A DNA stretch of 64,000 bases from contig NC_016477.1 in the NCBI RefSeq assembly GCF_000226095.1, forward strand, positions 2,170,001 to 2,234,000, written 5' to 3'. The position numbers and the translations under genes are program-made. Below, one piece after another: positions 47,940 through 56,538 of this stretch (position 1 is its first letter; each line of letters opens with the position of its first letter). Source of the stretch: Thermothelomyces thermophilus ATCC 42464 (Eukaryota; Ascomycota; Sordariomycetes; Sordariales; Chaetomiaceae). Below the pieces are notes generated by a model. The model worked only from the letters and a program-made list of their open reading frames with translations, was not told the DNA's origin and searched no databases.

Positions 47940-50201
47940 ATGGTTCAGAACGGAGGAGACCTCGACCTCGACACCGACATGGATACCAACGTCACGGCCG
48001 AACAACTGCTCGCCCAGCTTGGTCAACTCCAGCAGCGGATCCAGGAGTTGGACCAGAGAGACAAGGCTGCTCAAGCTCGAATCAAGGAACTCGAGAACCG
48101 CGAAAAGTACTCGCAGAAGTTGGTCAACGAGGCCTACGCCAAAATCGAGGCACTCGAGGGCGCCAAAGCGAAGCGCATCAAGATCGAACCACCTGGCAAA
48201 TACGGAGGAACCAAGGAGGATCTCGCAGGATTCTTGACAAACCTCCGATCCTACTTCCGGCTCAATGACGACAAGTTTCCGGACGACAAAGCCAAAGTCC
48301 TCTACGCAGCCACGAGACTAGAGGGCAAGGCACTCAGATGGTTCGAGCCTACGTGGAACGACTATCTCACCGAGGAAGACGAAGACGACCGAGACGCGTT
48401 CACGCAGGCAGTCTTTCGATCCTACGACCGTTTCGAAGAAGAGCTTCGGAAGGTCTTTGGCGACAAAGACGAGAAAATCCATGCGCAAGAAAGACTCGCC
48501 AATCTCCGACAGACCAAGTCAGCAGCCTCCTACGCCGCACAGTTCAGACAGGACATGCTCAAGTCTCAGCTTAACGACGAGGCGTTGATGCAATTGTTCT
48601 ATAACGGCTTGAAGGAAAAGGTCAAGGACGAGCTGTACAAGTACGATCGGCCTGAGACTCTGGACGAATACATCGCGCAGGCCATCAGGATCGATGATCG
48701 ACTCTACGCACGAGAGCAGCAGAAACGAGGTCGAATGAACGGAACCACGGTTAAGGCCAACGACAAGAAAAAGCGAGCGTACGTCAGTACCTCGTACGGG
48801 ACGCACCCCGGAGCCATGGATGTGGATGCAGCGCAGAAGCAGGACCAGAAGAAGACGGCCAAAGACAAGTCTAATGTTACCTGCTACAACTGCGGAAAGA
48901 AAGGGCACTACAAGCGAGAATGCCGAAGCCCGAAGAAAGAATGGAAACCAACCCCTGGAAAGGAAATTGCGGCCATCGACGAAACCACCAAGGACGTCAT
49001 CGAAGTAGCGGCCACGAGCTACGAAGACAAGGGCAGTGACACGGACAGTCTCGGACACGACGGCAACGGTGAAGACGAACAAGCACCGTACTCCGAACTG
49101 GTCACTGTGGACCCAGAGACAGGTCTTGCCGAATGGGACATGGCAGGAGAATATGCACCGCCAGTTTCGATTCTCCCAGCCTTGAGGCAGTGGGGTTTCA
49201 CAGTCACGCAGAGGCGGGATGGATCGTGGACAACCGACACCCAAGGAATCGAAAGACCCGGACCCAATGCTCTATTCCTCCAGGAACGAATCGAATGGTA
49301 CCGCAACGAAGTTTTCCGACTCAACACGGAACTGCGCGAACGGGATGGGCGCTTGACTCGACTCGCCCAGCAGAGCGAAGAGATGAAGGACGAAATGAGG
49401 GAACTCCGACGTATCGTGGAAGCCATCAAAGGAGAACAGCCTGTGACATATGATGGGCCCGATAGCTACGCCGAGTACCTTGACGATCAGCAACTCAGCA
49501 ACGACGTGCGGAACCCAGAATACCAGTTCATGCGCGCGAACCGCGGAAAAGACGAACGCACGTGGGAAAGCTACTGGAAGAAACACTCCTATGTCAGCAC
49601 TGGAGTACCTACGGTCCACGTACAATGGGAAGGATTCGGGAAAGAATTCCAATACCTCCCAGGCGACGCCATGCGACTGCACCCTCGACACGAGGCACAT
49701 GCGCAAGTGCCCTGGTTTCAGTGTGTGGCACACGAATGTCGATATCACTTCCGCGACAAATTCGAAAACAATCATTGGCCGACCCGACAGGAAAACGGGG
49801 ACGGAGGCTTACGCCCTGTGGAATGGGTCTACGATGCAGGAAACAGAGCGGCCGAATTGCTCTGGAAGATCGAAGCCCGCAATTCAGAAAGCATCACGAT
49901 AGTTCCAAGACGAGCCTGGCCTAGGCACTGCGGAACCGGACGAGACACATGGGACTCGTGCTGGAGCAACGATTGCCTCTATCACGCGGACGAAAAGAAA
50001 TTGCGAATTCGGGAGCTTCAGACGAAGCTATGGCACGCACGACGGAAAGCAGAACGGACCCAATGGTGGGAAGCCGCAAGCACTCAATGGCTCACGGAAA
50101 TGAGCACGATCGACGAAGCCGCTATCAGCCGAACAACCGAAGAGGTCAGCACTGACCTGGGAAACGGGTCAGGGCCCTTCGAGGGGCCCGGAAACCATTA
50201 A
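47940..50201 (+). CDS. gag: Gyp8 Gag polyprotein (753 aa)
   Basis: Structural protein of the particle. Residues 22-74 form a coiled coil. About 85-260 is a retrotransposon Gag (capsid-like) domain with FLTNLRSYF and ALRWFEPTW. Residues 315-328 are a CCHC zinc knuckle (CYNCGKKGHYKREC), followed by a basic stretch. The remaining 425 residues are unusual for a fungal Gag: an acidic linker, a second coiled coil (452-500), then a Trp/Cys-rich segment with C595, C600, H603 and C664, C674, C679, H682, which could bind metal. The ATG at 47940 is the only plausible start and lies 28 nt after the LTR. The last codons overlap the frameshift signal; normal termination is TAA 50199-50201. All other copies conserve the 2262-bp length. 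Confidence 0.96.
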   Translation: MVQNGGDLDLDTDMDTNVTAEQLLAQLGQLQQRIQELDQRDKAAQARIKELENREKYSQKLVNEAYAKIEALEGAKAKRIKIEPPGKYGGTKEDLAGFLTNLRSYFRLNDDKFPDDKAKVLYAATRLEGKALRWFEPTWNDYLTEEDEDDRDAFTQAVFRSYDRFEEELRKVFGDKDEKIHAQERLANLRQTKSAASYAAQFRQDMLKSQLNDEALMQLFYNGLKEKVKDELYKYDRPETLDEYIAQAIRIDDRLYAREQQKRGRMNGTTVKANDKKKRAYVSTSYGTHPGAMDVDAAQKQDQKKTAKDKSNVTCYNCGKKGHYKRECRSPKKEWKPTPGKEIAAIDETTKDVIEVAATSYEDKGSDTDSLGHDGNGEDEQAPYSELVTVDPETGLAEWDMAGEYAPPVSILPALRQWGFTVTQRRDGSWTTDTQGIERPGPNALFLQERIEWYRNEVFRLNTELRERDGRLTRLAQQSEEMKDEMRELRRIVEAIKGEQPVTYDGPDSYAEYLDDQQLSNDVRNPEYQFMRANRGKDERTWESYWKKHSYVSTGVPTVHVQWEGFGKEFQYLPGDAMRLHPRHEAHAQVPWFQCVAHECRYHFRDKFENNHWPTRQENGDGGLRPVEWVYDAGNRAAELLWKIEARNSESITIVPRRAWPRHCGTGRDTWDSCWSNDCLYHADEKKLRIRELQTKLWHARRKAERTQWWEAASTQWLTEMSTIDEAAISRTTEEVSTDLGNGSGPFEGPGNH
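50159..50189 (+). promoter_or_regulatory. -1 programmed ribosomal frameshift signal between gag and pol
   Basis: GGGAAAC (50159-50165) sits in the gag frame as G GGA AAC, the X XXY YYZ form. A 6-nt spacer (GGGTCA) is followed by a hairpin, GGGCCC at 50172-50177 pairing with GGGCCC at 50184-50189. The -1 frame is open from 50156 (after TGA 50153-50155) into pol, so slippage yields a Gag-Pol fusion of about 2003 aa (742 from gag, 1261 from pol). GGGAAAC is the slippery sequence used by some retroviruses, for example simian type D. Confidence 0.85.
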
Positions 50202-53200
50202 CGCCCGTGCAGCGGCAAGTGGTAGCGCAGTACAGGAGGAACTGGCGCAAGGGACCACTATATCGAGACCTCCCGGCAGAAACATGGGAAATCGCTGCAA
50301 TCTTTGGACGACGGCGGCAAGACAAGCGACTGTGGATAACAGCACAATGGAGACAGCACGAAATGCTCGCACTAGTGGACAGTGGAGCAGAGATGAATCT
50401 GATTTCGCCGACACTTGTGAATCAGCTACGGATACCCTGGAGAATGAAGCGGAAGCATGGCATAGTCAAAGGGCCATTTCCGACGCAATGGGTACGCAGA
50501 GAGACCGAACCGATCGACACCACTGTGGCAGGGAAGACCACAGCAGTCGTATTCAGCATCGTGGACATGGGCAACGACAAAGACATGATATTGGGGTTAC
50601 CATGGCATGAAGATTACGACCCGGACATCAGCTGGAAGAATGGTGGCCACCTGCGACCCCGAACGGAGTCGTATTCGACCAGCAAGATGGGGAGCGCGCA
50701 AGGATCGCGAGCGGACGATGCTCAAGGAAAGGCATGTCCTACGGATCCACCGCAAGAGACGGACAGTGGCAGGCAGACCACTACGGACTCTGGAAGAGGC
50801 GGCACAACGACATCGATATTGCGACAGGAGGAACGAGCTGAATCGCCGATAGCTGTTCTCTCCGTTGACGAATGCGGAGCACTGCAATTGGAGCAGTGGG
50901 TTGAGACAGGAGAAATCGCCAGTATCGCCATGGACGGAACCAAGTTCGCATACTATCAGAAAACCGAGAGACGAGACAAGACTGGGGAAGTACCGAAGGA
51001 GTATGAGGGACACCCAGCATTCGAACCGAAACATCTGGAAGGATTACCAGAACACGGCCCATGGGATCACGAGATCAAGCTCAAGGAAGGAGCACGACTG
51101 AAGTTCTTCAAGATTTACCACACGAGCCAGACGCAGAACGAAGAACTTAAGCGATATTTGGAGGAGAACCTTCGAAGAGGACATATCCGCCCGTCGACAT
51201 CGCCAGCAGGCTACCCAATCCTGTTTGTGCCAAAGAAAGACGGAAAGCTACGGTTATGTGTCGACTATCGGCAACTCAACGAACAGACCGTGAAAAACCG
51301 ATACCCGTTACCGCTGATCTCACGGCTCCGAGATCAGTTGGCAGGAGCCCAATATTTCACGCGTCTTGACTTGCCATCGGCCTACAACCACATACGGATC
51401 AAAGAAGGCGACGAGTGGAAAACGGCCTTTAGGACACCCTATGGCCACTACGAGTACCTCGTCATGCCATTCGGACTTACGAACGCGCCGGCAACGTTCC
51501 AAGCCCTGATTGATCAAGCTATCCAACCCTTTCTCGACAAATTTGCGGTATGTTATCTCGACGACATACTCATCTTCTCCAAGACGATGGACGAACACCG
51601 GAGGCACGTGAAAGCAGTGCTGGACGCGCTGCACGCGTACAAGCTATCAGTCAACAAGGAAAAGAGCGAATTCCATGTCAGGAAGACAGTCTTTTTGGGA
51701 TACGAAATATCCCCCGGACAAATCCGGATGGAACCTTCAAAGGTTGAAGCCATCAAGAATTGGCCACAACCAGCGTCAGCCACGGAAGTACGAAGTTTCA
51801 TCGGATTTGCGAACTTCTACCGGATGTTCATCAGGAACTTTGGAGCGATCGCACGACCTTTGCACGAACTCACCAAGAAGAATGCTGAATTCCAATGGGA
51901 AGAGCAACACGAGCAAGCATTCACGCAAATCCGCGACGCCATTACCGAAGATCCAGTACTGGTACTGCCAGACCCCAAGAAGCCATTCGAGGTGGAAACG
52001 GACGCTTCAGACTACGCCATCGGAGGACAATTGGGACAACGAGACGAACAAGGGAAGCTACATCCTGTAGCCTTCTTTTCAAAGAAGCTCGACGGACCAC
52101 GTCTCAATTATCCGATCCACGACAAGGAACTACTTGCGATTGTCGAAGCTTTCAAGGAATGGCGACCATACCTCAGCGGCACGATTGAACCGGTACAAGT
52201 GTATACGGATCACAAGAACTTGCGATACTTCACGACGACGAAGGAACTCAACGGACGACAAATACGATGGGCAGAATTCCTCGCGGAATTCAACTTCGAG
52301 ATCCGCTACAAGAAGGGCAAAGAAAACGCACGAGCAGACATTTTAAGCCGACGAACGGATCACACGAAAGGACGAACGGGAACAACACCACCGTTGTTCA
52401 AGGAACGAACAGACGGGACGTTGCACCACGAAACGCAGACACCCGTGGAAGATGATCCACTTGACTCGTTCCTAGAATGCTGCGCAATCTTTCGAGAGGA
52501 AAGGATCAACGAGGCACAGTATCAAGCAGCACCCGGACCAGTGGTACCTGACGGAGTGGAAGAAAGAGATGGGAAACTCTGGTACCGAGACAAAGCGTAC
52601 ATCCACGACAAGGATCAACAGCTGCGAATGATTCGAGAACTCCACGAATCAAAACTCGGAGGACACAAAGGAGTCACGAAGACTGTCGCACAAGTCAAGA
52701 AGCACTACGACTTTCCACAGTTAACGGCACGAGTTAAGGAAGTCGTACGGAACTGCGACATCTGCAATCGGAGCAAAACGGCACGACACAAGCCGTACGG
52801 GCTACTTCAGCCACTACCAACAGCTGACAAACCATGGAGTTCAGTTGCGATGGACTTCATCACGAAGCTGCCAGAATCCAAGGACACAGCCACAGGAGTG
52901 ACCTACGACAGTATTCTTACTGTAGTAGATCGCCTGACTAAGTGGGCATATTTCTTTCCCTACAAGGAGTCCTGGACAGCGGAACAGTTGGCAGACGTGA
53001 TCTATCGGCAAGTTGCATCAGTGCATGCTTGGCCGCAAGAATGGATCACCGACAGAGACACCAAGTTCGCATCGAAGTTCTGGCAAGCGTTAATGCAACG
53101 ATTAGGCGTCAACAGCAAGCTGTCAACGGCATATCACCCGCAGACCGACGGACAAACGGAGCGACTAAACCAAGTTGTTGAGCAATACCTCCGCTCTTAC

Positions 53201-53950
53201 GTCAATTACCAACAAGACGACTGGGTCATGCTGTTACCAACAGCACAACTCGCCTACAACACGACGCCGACAGAAACGACCAAAGTCACACCGTTCTTCG
53301 CGAACTACGGATATGAAGCAGACCTTAGGCAAGGACCAGAGGTCACAGTGCCGAGAGCAGCAGTCAAAGCAGAACAGATGCACGCACTGCATGAAAAGCT
53401 CAAAAAGGAACTCGAGTTTGTCAAGACCAGAATGAAGAACTACTACGACAAACACAGGCTCGAGGGACCTCGCCTAGAGAGGGGAGACAAAGTCTACCTG
53501 ATCGCACGAAACTTGCGAACCAAACGACCAAGCACGAAGCTGGACTTCAAGAAGGTCGGACCCTTCGTTATCAAAGAACGAATCTCGACATCCAACTACC
53601 GACTATCGTTACCGTCATCTATGCGACTACGGACGGATGTTTTTCATATTTCACTTCTCGAACCAGCACCAAAGAACGCCAAGGTTGCCACGCACATCGA
53701 AGCAGAGGACGAAGAGGAAGAATGGGACGTCGAAGAAATTCTGGATTCACGCATCATCAACGGGGAACTGCAGTACCTGGTCAAATGGCTTGATTTTGGA
53801 CCAGAGGACAACTCATGGGAACCAGTCAAGAATTTGAACTGCCCTGAGAAACTGGAACAGTTCCACCGGCAGAATCCGGATCGACCAAAGGAAAACCCGG
53901 GACAGAACCAAAGACGGCGCCCCAGTCGACAGCATCGACGGCATCATTAA
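50165..53950 (+). CDS. pol: Gyp8 Pol polyprotein (protease, RT, RNase H, integrase, chromodomain)
   Basis: Made by -1 frameshifting from gag; the listed start is the first -1 codon. A GTG at 50207 also opens the frame, but the first ATG in frame is only five codons before the protease active site, so reinitiation is unlikely. Aspartic protease: DSGA from 50378 and ILGLPW near 50590. RT: LDLPSAYN near 51366 and YLDD at 51554-51565. RNase H: first Asp at 52001 (ETDASDYA), VYTDHKNL near 52199. Integrase: zinc-binding part with CDIC at 52754-52765, catalytic Asp 52853, Asp 53051 and Glu 53159, the last two separated by 35 residues (DD35E). A chromodomain (WDVEEILDSR...YLVKW...SWEP) lies at about 53720-53880 and would read histone marks to guide integration into heterochromatin. 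The frame is open throughout, and its end overlaps the antisense gene by 125 bp. Confidence 0.96.
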   Translation, partial: RVRALRGARKPLTPVQRQVVAQYRRNWRKGPLYRDLPAETWEIAAIFGRRRQDKRLWITAQWRQHEMLALVDSGAEMNLISPTLVNQLRIPWRMKRKHGIVKGPFPTQWVRRETEPIDTTVAGKTTAVVFSIVDMGNDKDMILGLPWHEDYDPDISWKNGGHLRPRTESYSTSKMGSAQGSRADDAQGKACPTDPPQETDSGRQTTTDSGRGGTTTSILRQEERAESPIAVLSVDECGALQLEQWVETGEIASIAMDGTKFAYYQKTERRDKTGEVPKEYEGHPAFEPKHLEGLPEHGPWDHEIKLKEGARLKFFKIYHTSQTQNEELKRYLEENLRRGHIRPSTSPAGYPILFVPKKDGKLRLCVDYRQLNEQTVKNRYPLPLISRLRDQLAGAQYFTRLDLPSAYNHIRIKEGDEWKTAFRTPYGHYEYLVMPFGLTNAPATFQALIDQAIQPFLDKFAVCYLDDILIFSKTMDEHRRHVKAVLDALHAYKLSVNKEKSEFHVRKTVFLGYEISPGQIRMEPSKVEAIKNWPQPASATEVRSFIGFANFYRMFIRNFGAIARPLHELTKKNAEFQWEEQHEQAFTQIRDAITEDPVLVLPDPKKPFEVETDASDYAIGGQLGQRDEQGKLHPVAFFSKKLDGPRLNYPIHDKELLAIVEAFKEWRPYLSGTIEPVQVYTDHKNLRYFTTTKELNGRQIRWAEFLAEFNFEIRYKKGKENARADILSRRTDHTKGRTGTTPPLFKERTDGTLHHETQTPVEDDPLDSFLECCAIFREERINEAQYQAAPGPVVPDGVEERDGKLWYRDKAYIHDKDQQLRMIRELHESKLGGHKGVTKTVAQVKKHYDFPQLTARVKEVVRNCDICNRSKTARHKPYGLLQPLPTADKPWSSVAMDFITKLPESKDTATGVTYDSILTVVDRLTKWAYFFPYKESWTAEQLADVIYRQVASVHAWPQEWITDRDTKFASKFWQALMQRLGVNSKLSTAYHPQTDGQTERLNQVVEQYLRSYVNYQQDDWVMLLPTAQLAYNTTPTETTKVTPFFANYGYEADLRQGPEVTVPRAAVKAEQMHALHEKLKKELEFVKTRMKNYYDKHRLEGPRLERGDKVYLIARNLRTKRPSTKLDFKKVGPFVIKERISTSNYRLSLPSSMRLRTDVFHISLLEPAPKNAKVATHIEAEDEEEEWDVEEILDSRIINGELQYLVKWLDFGPEDNSWEPVKNLNCPEKLEQFHRQNPDRPKENPGQNQRRRPSRQHRRHH

Positions 53951-54488
53951 TCTGTGACGAGGGCATAGCAGGCGTCTCTTGCCGCTCAACCTCCTCCAAC
54001 TCGTCCAAGGTCGACAGACCACGCGCCACCATGTCGGCACCTTTCTCCACCAAAAACTCCTTCTGCTGACGAAGACGCCGGAGCCGCGCAAGCTTTTCGG
54101 ACAACTCGCGCTGGGCTTCTTCCAGACGGCGTTGAGATTCATCCAGCTCAAGTTCGGCACGACGTTCAGCATCCTTGATACGACGCTGCTCCTGGAGAAT
54201 GCGATCCACTAGAACGAACATCAGGAATCACATTCAAAAAAAAAAAAAAAAAAAAAAAAAGAAGAAGAAAACGTGCTTACAGGAAGAAAGCGGTATGCCA
54301 GAGCCATCGCAAGAACGACCTCGACGAACGCAGGCTTCGCAACGCTTCGTACGCGCGATCATTTTGCAAACGAGGCCTTGCGACGCGCACCAAGAGCAAG
54401 GCATAACGACAAAACCGTTCTCAGCGATGTTCTGAGCAAGGGAAGCACGGTAACGTGCAGAATGCGACTTCCGTTTCTCTATCGGCAT
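53826..54488 (-). CDS. Gyp8 antisense two-exon gene: Zn2Cys6-like cluster plus coiled coil (196 aa)
   Basis: On the strand opposite to gag-pol. Exon 1 is 54281-54488 (ATG, 208 nt), the intron is 54209-54280 (72 nt; donor GTAAGC, a 25-nt T run, branch-like CTGAT, acceptor TTCTAG), exon 2 is 53826-54208 (TGA). Splicing joins the two frames in phase 1. Residues 1-28 are basic. Cys31, 34, 41, 50, 53 and 60 are spaced C-X2-C-X6-C-X8-C-X2-C-X6-C, the spacing of fungal Zn2Cys6 DNA-binding clusters, although the usual basic loop after the second Cys is absent. Residues about 70-130 are a highly charged coiled coil (RILQEQRRIKDAERRAELEL onward), followed by GLSTLDELEEVE and an acidic Ser/Pro tail. Gal4-type regulators share this cluster-plus-coil order. 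The function is unknown; a regulator of the element is my guess. It is open only in this copy. Confidence 0.75.
54209..54280 (-). other. Intron of the Gyp8 antisense gene
   Basis: 72 nt, GTAAGC donor, T25 tract, CTGAT, TTCTAG acceptor: a typical short fungal intron. Homopolymer length varies among copies (intron 65 nt in Gyp7 and Gyp9), whereas the flanking coding lengths do not. Confidence 0.72.
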
Positions 54489-54579
54489 TTTGTCAACATG
54501 GCGACCACGACGCAGAAACAGGGAGAATGCAGTACTCACAAGCGAAGGGTTGTTGGCGCTATTTGAAACGGCCTAAGAG

Positions 54580-54610
54580 GGCTTTCGGGTCGAAAGCCTT
54601 GAAGGAGGGG
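54580..54610 (+). other. Gyp8 conserved hairpin and polypurine tract
   Basis: An 8-bp inverted repeat (GGCTTTCG at 54580-54587, CGAAAGCC at 54591-54598, 3-nt loop) is followed by the purine tract GAAGGAGGGG (54601-54610), 5 bases before the 3' LTR. The tract is the expected plus-strand primer. The hairpin is recognisable before the 3' LTR of the other copies, including U3 types 2 and 3. Confidence 0.75.
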
Positions 54611-54615
54611 CATCG

Positions 54616-55064
54616 TGTCACGAATAAGCACATGGGCGGCCTGGCAGGCTGCAGCCAGGACGCGGGACATTCCGACAGCCAATCACTTGACGGACCAATC
54701 AGAAGATTATCACCGCCAAGACTAAGGTCTTCACTGGTGATAATAACATGTCACCGTCGACAACGCAGAATCACGAAGTGAAAGGAGGAGTGGTACTGGT
54801 GATAACTATTGAAGAAGGACAGACAATTATGTATATATAGCTAGCTAGTCACTCGTTATGGTGGACTCTGGGAAGTTCACCAGTGGTAACAATCACAATC
54901 ACAGTACTCATACCAAGCATTGCTGATTACTGTGAGAGACAACTCTAAGTGTTGTTGTGAACCCTTTGGCTTCACCGAATCCCTCAGACGACCTGCCTGC
55001 TTGTCCTGCTTCACCCACCTCCGTCTGGACCCTTTCAGAAGAAGTCTGAGTTGGGTTCGTCACA
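54616..55064 (+). repeat. Gyp8 3' LTR (449 bp)
   Basis: Identical by eye to the 5' LTR. It is followed by TAGGA, then Cop1. Confidence 0.97.
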
Positions 55065-55069
55065 TAGGA

Positions 55070-55307
55070 AGTCTAATACTTGTGATCGCTAGGGACGTAT
55101 TATACGTAGATAATCTAGATATATAGTATTTATTATAGGGATATATCTTCTTTTCATTTAGAGGTCCTATTACGTAGAAGGCGTTATATTAGGATACTAT
55201 TATAACGTCGAGTACTAAAGTAGAACTTCTAACGCTCTCCCTTATAGTAAGAGAGGCTATAGCATTTAAAAGGCTATTTACGGATATCGATCTTAAGCTT
55301 AGGGAAC
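55070..55307 (+). pseudogene. Cop1 fragment 4: copia RNase H N-terminal part
   Basis: The decayed frame reads YVDNLD, GYIFF...GGPIT, TTSSTEAELLALS-like (TITSSTKVELLTLS) and EAIAFKRLF, the standard copia RNase H core. It is continuous with the fragments on either side once Gyp8 and Gyp9 are removed. The last five bases are the GGAAC duplication of Gyp9. Confidence 0.85.
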
Positions 55308-55755
55308 TGTGACGAACCTAACTCAGACTTCTTCTAAAAGGGTCTAGACGGAGGTAGATTAAGCGGGACAAGCAGGCGGGTCGTCTAAGGGATTCGGTGA
55401 AGCCAAAGGGTTCACAACAACACTTAGAGTTGTCTCTCACAGTAATCAGCAATACTTGGTATAAGTACTGTGATTGTGATTGTTACCACTGGTGAACTCC
55501 TAGAGTCTACTATAACGAGTGACTAGCTAGCTATATATACATAATTGTCTGTCCTTCTTTAATAGTTATCACCAGTACCACTTCTCCTTTCACTTCGTGA
55601 TTCTGCGTTATCGACGGTGACATGTTATTATCACTAGTAAAGACCTTAGTCTTGGCGGTGATAATCTTCTGATTGGTCCGTCAAGTGATTGGCTGTCGGA
55701 ATGTCCCGTGTCCTGGCTGCAGCCTACTAGGCCGCCTATATACTTATTCGTGACA
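55308..55755 (-). repeat. Gyp9 3' LTR (448 bp)
   Basis: Left-hand LTR of the minus-strand element. The complementary purine tract and hairpin follow at about 55761-55792. Confidence 0.96.
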
Positions 55756-55882
55756 CGATGCCCCTCCTTCAAGGCTTTCGACCCGAAAGCCCTCTTAGGC
55801 CGTTTTAAATAGCGCTAACAACCCTTCGCTTGTAAGTACTGCATTCTCCCTGTTTCTGCGTCGCGGTCGCCATGTTGACAAA

Positions 55883-56538
55883 ATGCCGATAGAGAAACGG
55901 AAGTCGCATTCTACACGTTACCGTGCTTCCCTTGCTTAGAACATCGCTAAGAACGGTTTTGTCGTTATGCCTTGCTCTTGGTGCGCGTCGTAAGGCCTCG
56001 TTTGCAAAATGATCGCGCGTACGAAGCGTTGCGAAGCCTGCGTTCGTCGAGGTCGTTCTTGCGATGGCTCTGGCATACCGCTTTCTTCCTATAAGCACGT
56101 CTCCTTTTCTTTTTTTTTTTTTTCCTTTGAATGTGATTCCTGATGTTCGTTCTAGTGGATCGCATTCTCTAGGAGTAGCGTCATATCAAGGATGCTGAAC
56201 GTCGTGCCGAACTTGAGCTAGATAAATCTTAACGCCGTCTAGAAGAAGCCTAGCGCGAGTTGTCCGAAAAGCTTGCGCGGCTCCGGCGTCTTCGTCAGCA
56301 GAAGGAGTTTTTGGTGGAGAAAGGTGCCGATATGGTGGCGTGTAGTCTGTCGACCTTGGACGAGTTGGAGGAGGTTGAGCGGCAAGAGACGCCTGCTATG
56401 CCCTCGTTATAGATTAATAATGCCGTCGATGCTATCGACTGGGGCGCCGTCTTTGGTTCTGTCCCGGGTTTTCCTTTGGTCGATCCGGATTCTGCTGGTG
56501 GAACTGTTCCAGTTTCTCAGGGCAGTTCAAATTCTTAA
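55883..56538 (+). pseudogene. Gyp9 antisense Zn-cluster/coiled-coil gene, version 1, disrupted
   Basis: Exon 1 55883-56090 (ATG, 208 nt), intron 56091-56155 (65 nt), exon 2 56156-56538 (383 nt), lengths as in Gyp8. All six cysteines are kept (from 55973 on), but CAG-to-TAG and CAA-to-TAA changes break exon 1, the donor GT is now AT, and exon 2 has stops. It overlaps the pol end at 56414. Confidence 0.78.

Larger units (their letters stand above)
47464..55064 (+). mobile_element. Gyp8: intact Ty3/gypsy chromovirus, probably autonomous
   Basis: 7601 bp, TAGGA duplications at 47459-47463 and 55065-55069. The two 449-bp LTRs look identical by eye. The order is LTR, self-priming site, gag, -1 frameshift signal, pol (protease, RT, RNase H, integrase, chromodomain), an antisense two-exon gene, hairpin, purine tract and LTR. 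There is no RIP damage, unlike every neighbour. It belongs with chromodomain gypsy elements of the Tf1/sushi/MAGGY kind. Confidence 0.98.

Noticed and set aside
47768-48268. Open frame of 166 codons starting in the Gyp8 5' LTR.
   Set aside because: It overlaps gag in another frame, begins in the R/U5 region, is Arg/Ser-rich as expected of a shadow, and has no counterpart role.
48519-49244. Long minus-strand open frame (241 codons) opposite gag, also in Gyp9 and Gyp7.
   Set aside because: Shadow of the gag frame: it depends on the sense codon pattern, has no domain and is not matched by an intron or start context.
50722-50943. A 73-codon minus-strand open frame that recurs in all nine gypsy copies (for example 2018-2239, 5884-6105, 9425-9646, 59421-59642).
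   Set aside because: It is the reverse complement of the pol segment after the protease. It stays open in RIPped copies because it has almost no Gln, Trp or CGA codons to convert into stops; no other coding evidence.
54236-54260. The 25-A run as the poly(A) tail of a LINE or processed transcript.
   Set aside because: It lies inside a complete LTR element at the same place in several copies and within an intron model; no target duplication flanks it.
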